Shown here: positions 8,158-16,853 of the stretch, in pieces | Layout: every line of letters begins with the position of its first letter | Position numbering within the stretch: the stretch's first letter is position 1 | Origin: Streptomyces sp. TP-A0874 | Lineage (GTDB): Bacteria > Actinomycetota > Actinomycetes > Streptomycetales > Streptomycetaceae | DNA length: 64,000 nt | Direction of reading: 5' to 3' | Assembly (NCBI RefSeq): GCF_001748085.1 | Contig: NZ_BBZK01000015.1 | Location: 1 to 64,000, forward strand | The notes under the pieces: model-generated | What the model saw: the letters and a program-made list of their open reading frames with translations, nothing else | Database searches by the model: none | Told to the model about the DNA's origin: nothing | Made by a program: the position numbers and the translations under genes

Positions 8158-8383
8158 AGGGAGACGACGTGAGGGGGTGGGGCCGGAGTGGGTGGGGGTG
8201 CCGAGACGCTGCCGTGTATTTGCGGGGCTCTACAACCGAGAGGCTGCCCACCGGCCCGCACGGCCCCGTAAATAGACGGTCGCGGCACCCCCACCCACGC
8301 AGGACCCGCCCCCGCACCACCCACCCACCCCAGAAACACCAGCCACCGAGACCCCGCACCCACCCGGCAACAGCAACAACACC
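8158..8383. repeat. Right arm of a long inverted repeat
   Basis: Reverse-complement copy of 6931-7155, with identical blocks at 8171-8228 and 8250-8331. It also folds on itself. It ends about 100 bases before the start of the helicase-associated gene. I found no convincing target-site duplication at the outer ends of the two arms. Confidence 0.9.
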
Positions 8384-8481
8384 CCACCAAGCAACCCGCA
8401 CAACACCCCGACCGGAAGCCCATCCCCTCCGAAGCTCCTAAGGTGGGATCCGAAAGCCACCCAGCGACAGCGGAGGCGCGT

Positions 8482-10980
8482 GTGGAGTCACCCACCGACC
8501 GGGCCGGGCACTCCGACCGCCAACCACGCACGCTCTCCGAGGAGCTGCGTGGCCGCTCGGAGGAGCAGTTGGCCGCGCTCCTCCGGGCCCGTCCCGATCT
8601 GCTGTCCCCGCTGCCCAGCGACCTCACCCAACTCGCGACCCGGGCCGCCACCCGCGCGTCGGTCACCCGCGCCCTGGGACGGCTCGACCGGTTCGTCCTG
8701 CAGACCGCCGAGGCGCTCGCCGTGGCCGCCGACCCCTGCGACTACGACACCCTGCTCATGCTGATGGCCGGCGACGACCGCGGGCAGAGCGCCCCAGACA
8801 CCGCACGGGAGCTGCCGCGGGCCGTCGCCGCCCTGCGCGGCATGGCCCTGCTGTGGGGCGGCGAGGACCGCCTCCACCTGGTGCGCACTGCCCGGGAGCT
8901 GCTCGCGCCCGGCTCCTCCAAGCCGTCTCCGACCGGTCTGGGACCGACGGTGGCCGAGGCGACCGCCGGGATGTCCCCCGGCCGCCTGCAGGAGATCATC
9001 TCCACCGCGGGGCTGGGCACCACCCCCGATCCGGTGACCGCCGTCGCCGAGCTCACCTCGTTGTTCAACGACCGTCGGCGACTGGCCGCGCTGCTCGACG
9101 GCGCCCCCGCCGACTCCCGCTCGGTGCTGGACCGACTCACCTGGGGTCCCCCATACGGCACCGTGCCGGCCGACCCCGCCGCCCCCATCAGGTGGCTGCT
9201 CGCCCGGGGCCTGCTGCTGCCCACCGGCCCCGGCTCCGTGGTGCTGCCCCGCGAAGCCGCGCTGCATCTGCGCGGCGGACGTGCGCACCGGCGGCCCGAG
9301 CCGGTGCCGCCGGCGTTGGAGACGGCCGCGGAGTACCCGGTCCGGGTGGTGGACGCCACCGCCGCGGGGCAGGCGTTCGCCGCGGTCAGCATGGTCGAGG
9401 AGTTGCTGCGGCAGTGGGACACCGGCGGCCCGTCGGTGCTGCGAGCCGGCGGGCTGAGCATCCGGGACCTGCGGCGGACGGCCACCGCGCTGGAGGTGGA
9501 CGAGCCGACCGCGGCCTTCTGGCTCGAGGTCTGCTACGCCTCCGGCCTGCTGGCCGCCGACGGTGAGAGTGACGAGCGGTTCGCCGCCACTCCGGCCTGT
9601 GACGACTGGCTGCGGCTGCCCCCACAGGAGCGCTGGGCCGCGCTGGTGTCGGCGTGGTTGCCGGCGACCCGCACCGCCGGAGTCGTGGGCGACGTCGACA
9701 GCAAGGCCCGGCCGCTCGCGGCGCTCGGCCCGGGGCTGGACCGTTCGCCGGCGCCGGAGGTCCGCCGCCGGACCCTGGCGCTCCTGGCTTCCCTGCCGCC
9801 CGGTTCGGTGCCCTCCCCCGAGAGCGTCCACGCGCGGCTGCGCTGGGAGCACGGCGACCCGGCGGATCCGCAGCGGTCCGCGGAGGAGCCCACCGCCGCT
9901 TCGGGGCTGCGGGCCCGGATCGCCGCCTGGACGCTCTTGGAGGCGGAGCTGCTGGGCCTGACCGGTCGCGGCGCGCTCGCCGGCCACGGCCGCACGCTCC
10001 TGGCCCCGTCCGCGGTCCACCCCCCGGAGGCGGCTGAGGCGGCCCAAGCCGCTGCCGCCGAGCTCGCCCCGCTGCTGCCCGAGCCGCTCGACCACATCCT
10101 GCTCCAGGCCGACCTGACGGCGGTCGCCCCCGGTCCGCTCCAGCGCCCGCTGGCGGAGATGCTGAGCGTGCTCGCGGAGGTGGAGTCGACCGGCGGGGCG
10201 ACGGTCTACCGCTTCACCCCCGCTTCGGTGCGCCGGGCGCTGGACGCCGGCCGTACCACCGCCGACATCCACGCCTTCCTCGCCGACCACTCCCGCACGC
10301 CGGTGCCGCAGCCGCTCAGCTATCTCGTCGACGATGTCGCGCGCCGGTACGGCCGACTCCGGGTCGGCGCCGCCTCCGCCTACGTGCGCTGCGACGACGA
10401 GGGGCAGCTCGCGGAGATCCTCGCCGACCGGCGCTCCGCGGAGCTGCGGCTGCGCCGGCTCGCCCCGACCGTGCTGGCTGCCGAGGTCGACCCGGGGTCG
10501 CTGCTGGAGGGGCTGCGGGAGATGGGCTACGCGCCGGCGGCCGAGTCGGCCGGCGGTGATCTGCTCGTCAGCCGGGCCGACTCCCGTCGCACCGGCCCGC
10601 GCACCCCACCGGAGCCGGTGCCGGGCGGTCCGCCCGCCCCGGGCGGCACCCTGGTGTCGGCGGCGGTCCGGGCCATCCGCGCGGGGGACCGCGCCTCGAC
10701 CGCCGTCCGCAAGCCGGTCTCAGGGGACGGCGGCGGGGACGGGCTGCCGCGGACCAGCCCGGCCGAGACGCTCGCCACCGTGCAGGCCGCCGCGCTCACC
10801 GGAAGCCATCTGTGGATCGGCTACGTCAACGCCGAGGGCGCCGCCAGTCAGCGGGTGATCGCCCCGGTGCGCGTCGAGGGCGGGTTCGTCACCGCCTACG
10901 ACCACACGGCCGGTGAGGTCCGCACCTTCCCGCTGCACCGGGTCACCGGTGCAGCGGAGCTGGCCGACGACCCGGCCTGA
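8482..10980 (+). CDS. Helicase-associated domain protein, partner gene of XPB
   Basis: An 832-residue cytoplasmic protein of the actinobacterial family annotated as helicase C-terminal (XPB/Ssl2-like) domain protein. It has no Walker motifs. The N-terminus (LSEELRGRSEEQLAALLRARPDLL) begins a winged-helix-rich region. The conserved domain is around residues 510-700, with LLPEPLDHILLQADLTAVAPGPL and the TVYRFTPASVRRALD stretch typical of the helicase-associated fold. The C-terminal 60 residues (LWIGYVNAEGAASQRVIAPV) look WYL-like. I chose the GTG at 8482 because GGAGG precedes it by five bases; a GTG 39 bases upstream has none. It lies 133 bases ahead of the XPB gene. Confidence 0.75.
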   Translation: MESPTDRAGHSDRQPRTLSEELRGRSEEQLAALLRARPDLLSPLPSDLTQLATRAATRASVTRALGRLDRFVLQTAEALAVAADPCDYDTLLMLMAGDDRGQSAPDTARELPRAVAALRGMALLWGGEDRLHLVRTARELLAPGSSKPSPTGLGPTVAEATAGMSPGRLQEIISTAGLGTTPDPVTAVAELTSLFNDRRRLAALLDGAPADSRSVLDRLTWGPPYGTVPADPAAPIRWLLARGLLLPTGPGSVVLPREAALHLRGGRAHRRPEPVPPALETAAEYPVRVVDATAAGQAFAAVSMVEELLRQWDTGGPSVLRAGGLSIRDLRRTATALEVDEPTAAFWLEVCYASGLLAADGESDERFAATPACDDWLRLPPQERWAALVSAWLPATRTAGVVGDVDSKARPLAALGPGLDRSPAPEVRRRTLALLASLPPGSVPSPESVHARLRWEHGDPADPQRSAEEPTAASGLRARIAAWTLLEAELLGLTGRGALAGHGRTLLAPSAVHPPEAAEAAQAAAAELAPLLPEPLDHILLQADLTAVAPGPLQRPLAEMLSVLAEVESTGGATVYRFTPASVRRALDAGRTTADIHAFLADHSRTPVPQPLSYLVDDVARRYGRLRVGAASAYVRCDDEGQLAEILADRRSAELRLRRLAPTVLAAEVDPGSLLEGLREMGYAPAAESAGGDLLVSRADSRRTGPRTPPEPVPGGPPAPGGTLVSAAVRAIRAGDRASTAVRKPVSGDGGGDGLPRTSPAETLATVQAAALTGSHLWIGYVNAEGAASQRVIAPVRVEGGFVTAYDHTAGEVRTFPLHRVTGAAELADDPA

Positions 10981-11113
10981 CCGGCGGTTTCCCTCGTCAT
11001 CTCGGTTATCGCGGCCGGCCAAGTAGACTTTCCTACTTCGCGCTGGGTCAAGACCCGAGCCGTGGCAGGTGTGGTGTCTGTCACATGAGACGAGCCTATC
11101 CGCGGAGGTACGC

Positions 11114-12760
11114 GTGTCCTGTCTGATCGTCCAGAGCGACAAGACGCTGCTGCTCGAGGTGGATCACGAGCAGGCGGATGCCTGCCGCCGCGCCATCGCG
11201 CCCTTCGCGGAGCTGGAACGGGCCCCCGAGCACATCCACACCTACCGGCTGACCCCGCTCGCCCTGTGGAACGCCCGGGCGGCCGGTCACGACGCCGAGC
11301 AGGTCGTGGACGCCCTGGTGCAGTACTCCCGCTACCCCGTGCCGCACGCCCTGCTCGTCGATGTCGCCGAGACGATGGCCCGCTACGGCCGGCTGAGGCT
11401 CCTGAAGCACCCCACCCACGGTCTGGTGCTGGAGACCACCGACCGTCCGGTACTGGAGGAGATCCTCCGCTCCAAGAAGATCCAGCCGCTGGTCGGCGCC
11501 CGGATCGACCCCGAGACCATCGCCGTGCACCCCTCGGAGCGCGGCCAGATCAAGCAGACCCTGCTGCGGCTCGGCTGGCCCGCGGAGGACCTCGCCGGCT
11601 ACGTCGACGGCGAGGCGCACCCGATCGAGCTCCACGAGGACGACTGGCAGCTGCGCCCCTACCAGAAGCAGGCCGTGGAGAACTTCTGGCACGGCGGCTC
11701 CGGTGTGGTCGTCCTGCCCTGCGGCGCCGGGAAGACGCTGGTCGGCGCGGGGGCCATGGCGACGGCGCGTTCGACCACGCTCATCCTGGTCACCAACACC
11801 GTCTCGGCCCGGCAGTGGAAGGCGGAGCTGGTGCGGCGCACCTCGCTCACCGAGGACGAGGTCGGCGAGTACAGCGGCACCCGCAAGGAGATCCGGCCGG
11901 TCACCATCGCGACCTACCAGGTGCTGACCACCCGCCGGAAGGGCGTCTACCCGCACCTGGAGCTGTTCGACTCCCGCGACTGGGGCCTGGTCATCTACGA
12001 CGAGGTGCATCTGCTGCCCGCTCCGGTGTTCAAGTTCACCGCCGACCTCCAGGCGCGTCGCCGGCTGGGCCTGACGGCCACCCTGGTGCGGGAGGACGGC
12101 CGGGAGTCGGACGTCTTCTCGCTCATCGGCCCCAAGCGCTTCGACGCGCCCTGGAAGGAGATCGAGGCGCAGGGGTACATCGCCCCGGCCGACTGCGTGG
12201 AGGTGCGGGTCAACCTCACCGACTCGGAACGGCTGGCCTACGCGACCGCCGAACCGGAGGAGAAGTACCGCTACTGCGCCACGACCGCCACGAAGCAGGC
12301 GGTCATCGAGACGCTGGTCGGGCGGCACGCCGGCGAGCAGACCCTGGTCATCGGCCAGTACATCGACCAGCTCGACGAGCTGGGGGAGCACCTGGACGCG
12401 CCCGTCATCAAGGGGGACACCTCCAACGCCCAGCGGGAGAAGCTCTTCGACGCCTTCCGCCGGGGGGAGATCTCCGTCCTGGTGGTCTCCAAGGTGGCGA
12501 ACTTCTCCGTCGACCTGCCCGAGGCGACGGTGGCGATCCAGGTCTCCGGCACCTTCGGCTCCCGTCAGGAGGAGGCCCAGCGGCTGGGCCGGGTGCTGCG
12601 CCCCAAGGCGGACGGCCACGAGGCCCGGTTCTATTCGGTGGTCGCCCGCGACACGGTGGACCAGGACTTCGCGGCCCACCGGCAGCGGTTCCTCGCCGAG
12701 CAGGGCTACGCCTACCGCATCGTGGACGCGGCCGATCTGCTGGCGGACGAGGGCCTCTGA
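11114..12760 (+). CDS. DNA repair helicase XPB (bacterial type)
   Basis: A 548-residue SF2 3'-5' DNA helicase of the XPB/ERCC3 family. The N-terminal 170 residues form the damage-recognition-like region. The helicase core has Walker A LPCGAGKT, the DEVH box in VIYDEVHLLP, motif III LTATLVRED that contains the XPB-specific RED triplet, and motif VI QRLGRVLRPK. The GTG at 11114 follows GGAGG at 11104-11108 and gives the N-terminus MSCLIVQSDKTLLLEV. The preceding gene encodes a helicase-associated protein, a recurrent pairing in actinobacteria as I recall it. A short hairpin (AAGTAG/CTACTT at 11021-11038) lies in the intergenic space. The role in these bacteria is not settled. Confidence 0.93.
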   Translation: MSCLIVQSDKTLLLEVDHEQADACRRAIAPFAELERAPEHIHTYRLTPLALWNARAAGHDAEQVVDALVQYSRYPVPHALLVDVAETMARYGRLRLLKHPTHGLVLETTDRPVLEEILRSKKIQPLVGARIDPETIAVHPSERGQIKQTLLRLGWPAEDLAGYVDGEAHPIELHEDDWQLRPYQKQAVENFWHGGSGVVVLPCGAGKTLVGAGAMATARSTTLILVTNTVSARQWKAELVRRTSLTEDEVGEYSGTRKEIRPVTIATYQVLTTRRKGVYPHLELFDSRDWGLVIYDEVHLLPAPVFKFTADLQARRRLGLTATLVREDGRESDVFSLIGPKRFDAPWKEIEAQGYIAPADCVEVRVNLTDSERLAYATAEPEEKYRYCATTATKQAVIETLVGRHAGEQTLVIGQYIDQLDELGEHLDAPVIKGDTSNAQREKLFDAFRRGEISVLVVSKVANFSVDLPEATVAIQVSGTFGSRQEEAQRLGRVLRPKADGHEARFYSVVARDTVDQDFAAHRQRFLAEQGYAYRIVDAADLLADEGL

Positions 12761-12812
12761 CACCGCCGGCCGCGGCGGCGGAAAAGCCTTCGCCCCCGCC
12801 GGCCCCGCTGAC

Positions 12813-12888
12813 TAGAATCCCCTCCCCCGCCTCCCGACCCATCGCCGCCGGAGAGTGCAGCCGACCGGACGGTAACCGGTCGGCACTC
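12813..12888 (+). promoter_or_regulatory. Promoter -10 and leader hairpin ahead of the HelD/HelR-like gene
   Basis: TAGAAT at 12813-12818 is a perfect -10 hexamer, with only a weak -35 (TTCGCC at 12789). Downstream, GCCGACCGG at 12860-12868 pairs perfectly with CCGGTCGGC at 12876-12884 across a seven-base loop, and the flanking GAGT and ACTC can add to the stem. The hairpin ends 16 bases before the ribosome site at 12904-12908, a position suited to attenuation or translational control. I did not find the rifamycin-associated element reported upstream of helR. Confidence 0.45.
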
Positions 12889-12915
12889 CACCCACCGCCG
12901 ACCGGAGGCAGTCTC

Positions 12916-15018
12916 GTGCCCGCGCCCAGCCGCCCGCCCTCGACCACGACATCCGCGCCCGACGAGAGCGCCGACACCCCGCTGATCCGCGAACAGCTCC
13001 ATCTCGCCGCGTCCCGGGCCGCGCTCCGGGCCATGCGGCAGGAGGTCGAGTCCCTCGACATCAGCGACGTGACCGCGAACTGGGTGAACGCCCTGGCGCT
13101 CAAGGCCCAGGTCGACGACCGGATCAAGGCGCTGGCCGACCAGGCGGACACCCCGCTGTTCTTCGGCCGTCTGGACCGCCTGGACTCCGCCCGCTACTAC
13201 ATCGGCCGCCGCCACGTCCACGACGCGGACGGCGATCCGATGGTCATCGACTGGCGGGCACCGGTCTCCCAGGCCTTCTACCGGGCCTCCGGGAAAGAGC
13301 CGATGGACGTCGTCCTGCGCCGTCGTTTCGGCTACACCGGCGGGGAGCTGACCGCCTACGAGGACGAGCACCTCGGCGACCCGGCCGAAGCGGAGACCGG
13401 CACGGCCAGCAAGCTCCTCCAGGCCGAGATCGAACGCCCCCGGGTGGGGCCGATGCGGGACATCGTCGCCACCATCCAGCCGGAGCAGGACGAGATCGTC
13501 CGGGCCGGACTGGCCGAGACGGTGTGCGTGCAGGGTGCGCCGGGCACCGGAAAGACGGCCGTCGGCCTGCACCGGGTCGCCTACCTCCTCTATGCCCACC
13601 GGGAGCGGCTGGCCCGCTCCGGCACCCTCGTCGTCGGGCCGAACCGCTCCTTCCTCCGCTATATCGAGCAGGTCCTGCCGGCGCTGGGCGAGCTGGAGGT
13701 GCGGCAGGCGACGGTGGGAGACCTGACGTCCCACCTGGAGGTGCGCGGCGGCGACTCGCCCGAGGCGTCCCGGCTGAAGGGTGACGCCCGGATGGCGGAA
13801 GTGCTGCGCCGGGCGGTCCGTTCGGGGGTGACGGCGCCCACCGAGCCCTGTGTGGTCGTCCGCGGCTCCCGGCGCTGGCGCGTCCCGGCCTACGAGTTGG
13901 AGGAGATCGTCACCGAACTGCTGGACCGGAACATCCGCTACAACGCCGCGCGGGAGGCCCTTCCGCAGCGCATCGCGCACGCCGTGCTCACCCGGATGGA
14001 GGCCTCCGGCGAGGCGCCGGACGACCGGGTGCAGAACGCGGTGGCGCGCAACAGCGCGGTGCGGGCCACCGTCAGGGCCTGCTGGCCGGTGGTCGACCCG
14101 GTGCGGCTCGTCTTCCGCCTCCTCTCCGACCGGGAGTTCCTCGCCGCCAACGCGGCCGGCGTGCTCACCGATGAGGAGCAGCGGGCGATCCGCTGGGCGA
14201 AGCGGCCGCGCGGTGTCGGCAGCGCCCCCTGGTCGCCGGCGGACGCCGTCCTCGTCGACGAGGTGAAGGACCTCTTGGAGCGCACCCCTTCGCTCGGCCA
14301 TGTGGTCCTCGACGAGGCCCAGGACCTCTCGCCGATGCAGTACCGGGCGGTGGGCCGCCGATGCTCGACCGGTTCGGCGACCGTCCTGGGCGACATCGCG
14401 CAGGGCACCACCCCGTGGGCGACCGGCAGTTGGCCGGAGGCGCTGCTCCACCTCGGCAAACCCCAGGCCGCCGTCGAGGAGCTGACCGCCGGGTTCCGGG
14501 TACCGCGCGAGGTCATCGCGTTCGCCTCCCGGCTGCTTCCCACGATCGCGCCGGAGCTCACCGAGCCCACCTCGATCCGGGAGTCCGCCGGCGACCTGCG
14601 GCTCTGCCCCGGAACGCCGGAGAGCCTGGAGGAGCGGACCGTGGAAGCCTGCCGGCAGGCGCTGCTCCGGGAGGGATCGGTGGGGTTGATCGCCGCCGAC
14701 GGCCAGGTCGAGGAGTTGGCGGAAGCGTTGCGGCGGGCGGCTCTCCCGTTCCTGTCGCCGGGTGAGGAGGCGTCCGCGCAGGCGCGGCTGACACTGGTAC
14801 CCGCCTCGCTCTGCAAGGGTCTGGAGTACGACCACGTGGTCCTCGCCGAACCGGCCGCGGTCGTCGCCGGGGAACCGGACGAACGGACCGGTCTGCGCCG
14901 ACTGTACGTGGCCCTGACCCGGGCCGTCTCGGGGCTCGCCGTCGTCCATGCCGCACCACTGCCCGAGGCGCTGGCGGACCGGGCCCCGGGCGGCGTCGAG
15001 GGCCGGTCGGGGGGCTGA
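12916..15018 (+). CDS. HelD/HelR-family RNA polymerase recycling ATPase
   Basis: A 700-residue UvrD-like ATPase of the HelD group, which dissociates stalled RNA polymerase and in the HelR branch gives rifamycin tolerance. The N-terminal arm (residues 20-70) is a long coiled-coil-like stretch that would enter the secondary channel. The ATPase core has Walker A GAPGTGKT near residue 212, DEAQDLSPMQ near residue 470 and C-terminal motifs around CKGLEYDHVVLAEP and RRLYVALTRA. The GTG at 12916 has GGAGG seven bases upstream. HelD and HelR cannot be separated by eye; length fits both. Confidence 0.85.
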   Translation: MPAPSRPPSTTTSAPDESADTPLIREQLHLAASRAALRAMRQEVESLDISDVTANWVNALALKAQVDDRIKALADQADTPLFFGRLDRLDSARYYIGRRHVHDADGDPMVIDWRAPVSQAFYRASGKEPMDVVLRRRFGYTGGELTAYEDEHLGDPAEAETGTASKLLQAEIERPRVGPMRDIVATIQPEQDEIVRAGLAETVCVQGAPGTGKTAVGLHRVAYLLYAHRERLARSGTLVVGPNRSFLRYIEQVLPALGELEVRQATVGDLTSHLEVRGGDSPEASRLKGDARMAEVLRRAVRSGVTAPTEPCVVVRGSRRWRVPAYELEEIVTELLDRNIRYNAAREALPQRIAHAVLTRMEASGEAPDDRVQNAVARNSAVRATVRACWPVVDPVRLVFRLLSDREFLAANAAGVLTDEEQRAIRWAKRPRGVGSAPWSPADAVLVDEVKDLLERTPSLGHVVLDEAQDLSPMQYRAVGRRCSTGSATVLGDIAQGTTPWATGSWPEALLHLGKPQAAVEELTAGFRVPREVIAFASRLLPTIAPELTEPTSIRESAGDLRLCPGTPESLEERTVEACRQALLREGSVGLIAADGQVEELAEALRRAALPFLSPGEEASAQARLTLVPASLCKGLEYDHVVLAEPAAVVAGEPDERTGLRRLYVALTRAVSGLAVVHAAPLPEALADRAPGGVEGRSGG

Positions 15019-15064
15019 GGCGCCCCGACCCGTGACTGGTACCGGAAGACCGGAGGACAGCACC

Positions 15065-16033
15065 ATGCCGAACACCCCCGCCGTCACCCTGAGGGACGTC
15101 CGCGACGCCGCCTCCCGGCTGAGCGGCGTCGCGCACCGCACCCCGGTGCTGCGCTCCCGCACCCTGGACGAGCTCGTCGGGGCGGAGACCTTCCTGAAGT
15201 GCGAGAACTTCCAGCGGGTGGGCGCGTTCAAGTTCCGCGGCGCGTACAACGCCGTCTCCCGGTTGCCTCCGGAGCAGTTGGCCAGGGGCGTGGCCGCGTA
15301 CTCCTCGGGCAACCACGCGCAGGCGGTCGCTCTCGCCGCACGGGAGTTGGGCGGTTCGGCGGTGATCCTGATGCCCGAGGACGCGCCTCCCTCCAAGGTG
15401 GCGGCGACCGCCGGTTACGGCGCGGAGATCGTCACCTACGACCGCTACCGCGGTGACCGGATCGCGATCGGTGAGGCGTTGGCCGCCGACCGCGGTCTGG
15501 CGCTCATCCCGCCCTACGACCATCCGCACGTCATCGCCGGCCAGGGCACCGCGACGCTGGAGCTGTTGGAGGAGGTCGGCCAGGTGGACGCCCTGGTGGT
15601 GCCGGTCGGCGGCGGCGGACTGATCGCCGGCGGTGCCACGGCCGCCAAGGGGCTGCGGACGGGGGTGCGGGTGGTCGGTGTGGAGCCGCTGGAGGGTGAT
15701 GACACCAAGCGGTCGCTGGAGGCGGGCAAACGTGTCTCCGTCCCGGTGCCGCGCACCATCGCCGACGGCCAGGCGGTGGCCGTCCCCGGGGAGTTGACCT
15801 TCGAGCTGAACCGCCGGCTGGTCGACGAGGTCTGCCTGGTCGGTGACGACGAGATCCGCGCGGCGATGCGGCTGGCCTTCGAGCGTCTGAAGATCGTCGT
15901 CGAGCCGAGTGGCGCCACGGGGCTGGCCGCGCTGCTGTCGGGCCGGGTCGGCCGGCTCCCGCGCCGGGTCGCAGTGATCATCAGCGGCGGCAACGTCGGC
16001 GCCGCCCGGTTCGCCGCGCTGTGCGGGGACTGA
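15065..16033 (+). CDS. PLP-dependent threonine/serine ammonia-lyase-like enzyme
   Basis: A 322-residue fold-type II pyridoxal-phosphate enzyme, probably a threonine/serine dehydratase or a related hydroxyaspartate lyase. The PLP lysine lies in GAFKFRGAYNA near residue 55, the substrate loop is SSGNHAQAVA, and the phosphate-binding glycine loop is VPVGGGGLIAG near residue 180. There is no C-terminal ACT regulatory domain, so this is the short, catabolic-like form. The ATG at 15065 is preceded by GGAGG. It starts 46 bases after the HelD-like gene and may be co-transcribed with it; it converges on the IclR genes. Confidence 0.85.
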   Translation: MPNTPAVTLRDVRDAASRLSGVAHRTPVLRSRTLDELVGAETFLKCENFQRVGAFKFRGAYNAVSRLPPEQLARGVAAYSSGNHAQAVALAARELGGSAVILMPEDAPPSKVAATAGYGAEIVTYDRYRGDRIAIGEALAADRGLALIPPYDHPHVIAGQGTATLELLEEVGQVDALVVPVGGGGLIAGGATAAKGLRTGVRVVGVEPLEGDDTKRSLEAGKRVSVPVPRTIADGQAVAVPGELTFELNRRLVDEVCLVGDDEIRAAMRLAFERLKIVVEPSGATGLAALLSGRVGRLPRRVAVIISGGNVGAARFAALCGD

Positions 16034-16067
16034 CCGGCCCTGCCTCCCGGTTCCGGCGGCGGTGTCC

Positions 16068-16853
16068 TCAACCCCCTGTCAGCTGGGAGCACTCCGCGCC
16101 GATGGCCTCCGCGGTCTCCTGGAGCCGGCGCAGCCAGGAGTTCCGCATGGTCTCCAGGGAGGTGCGGCTCGCGGTGGTGGAGATGTTGACGGCGGCGATG
16201 ACGCGGCCCCGCTCGTCGTGGACCGGCGCCGCGATGGAGCGGAGCCCCTGTTCGAGTTCCTGGTCGGTGACCGTCCACCCCCGCCGCCGGATGCGGTGGA
16301 TCTCCTTGCGGAGCTGGTCGGGGTCGGTCTTGGTACCGGCGGTCAGCTGCCGGAAGTCGGCTCGGGCGAGGTGGCTCTCCAGTTCGTCGTCGTCGAGCCC
16401 GGCCAGCAGCACCCGACCGGTGGATGTCACATGGGCGGGGAAGCGGGTGCCGACGGCGATGGCGACCGTCAGGATCCGGAATCCGTGGACGCGGGCGACG
16501 TAGACGATCTCGTCGCCGTCCAGCACGGTGAGCGAGGTGGTGTCGCGCACGTCGGCGGCCAGCCGCTCCAGGGCCGGGAGGGCCAGGTCGGGCAGGCGGA
16601 GGCTGGAGAGGTAGGCCCGTCCCAGCTCCAGCACCCGGGGTTGGAGGACGTACCCCCGGCCGTCGAAGCGCGCGTAGTCCAACTCGACGAGGGTGAGCAG
16701 GAACCGGCGGCTGGCGGCTCGGGTGAGGCCGGTCCGCCTGGTCACCTCGGCGAGGGTCAGTGAGGTGGGGGCGTCGCCGAGCGTGCGCAGCACCTGCAGT
16801 CCGCGCTCCAGGGACTGGACGAAGGGCATCTCCCGGGTGGTCGCGTCAGGCAT
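16068..16853 (-). CDS. IclR-family regulator (PcaR/PobR-like), second of a pair
   Basis: A 261-residue transcription factor. Residues 10-75 form the winged-helix domain (RGLQVLRTLGDAPTSLTLAEVTRRTGLTRA), and residues 85-255 form the IclR effector domain with YVARVHGFRILTVAIAVGTRFPAH and the AAVNIST stretch. The ATG overlaps the stop of the upstream regulator by eight bases, so the two are translated from one mRNA. The subgroup typically controls aromatic-acid catabolism. The divergent oxygenase and transport cluster starting at 18000 is the obvious target. Confidence 0.9.
   Translation of the reverse strand: MPDATTREMPFVQSLERGLQVLRTLGDAPTSLTLAEVTRRTGLTRAASRRFLLTLVELDYARFDGRGYVLQPRVLELGRAYLSSLRLPDLALPALERLAADVRDTTSLTVLDGDEIVYVARVHGFRILTVAIAVGTRFPAHVTSTGRVLLAGLDDDELESHLARADFRQLTAGTKTDPDQLRKEIHRIRRRGWTVTDQELEQGLRSIAAPVHDERGRVIAAVNISTTASRTSLETMRNSWLRRLQETAEAIGAECSQLTGG

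Noticed and set aside
6910..8400. Target-site duplication at the ends of the long inverted repeat
   Set aside because: The sequences just outside the two arms do not match, so transposition remains unproven.
12761..12915. Rifamycin-associated element that would prove HelR
   Set aside because: I looked for the inverted-repeat element before the HelD-like gene and found only the unrelated hairpin, so I left the gene as HelD/HelR.
12712..15396. An 894-codon frame antisense to the HelD-like gene
   Set aside because: No domain and typical antisense composition; the sense strand has full ATPase motifs.
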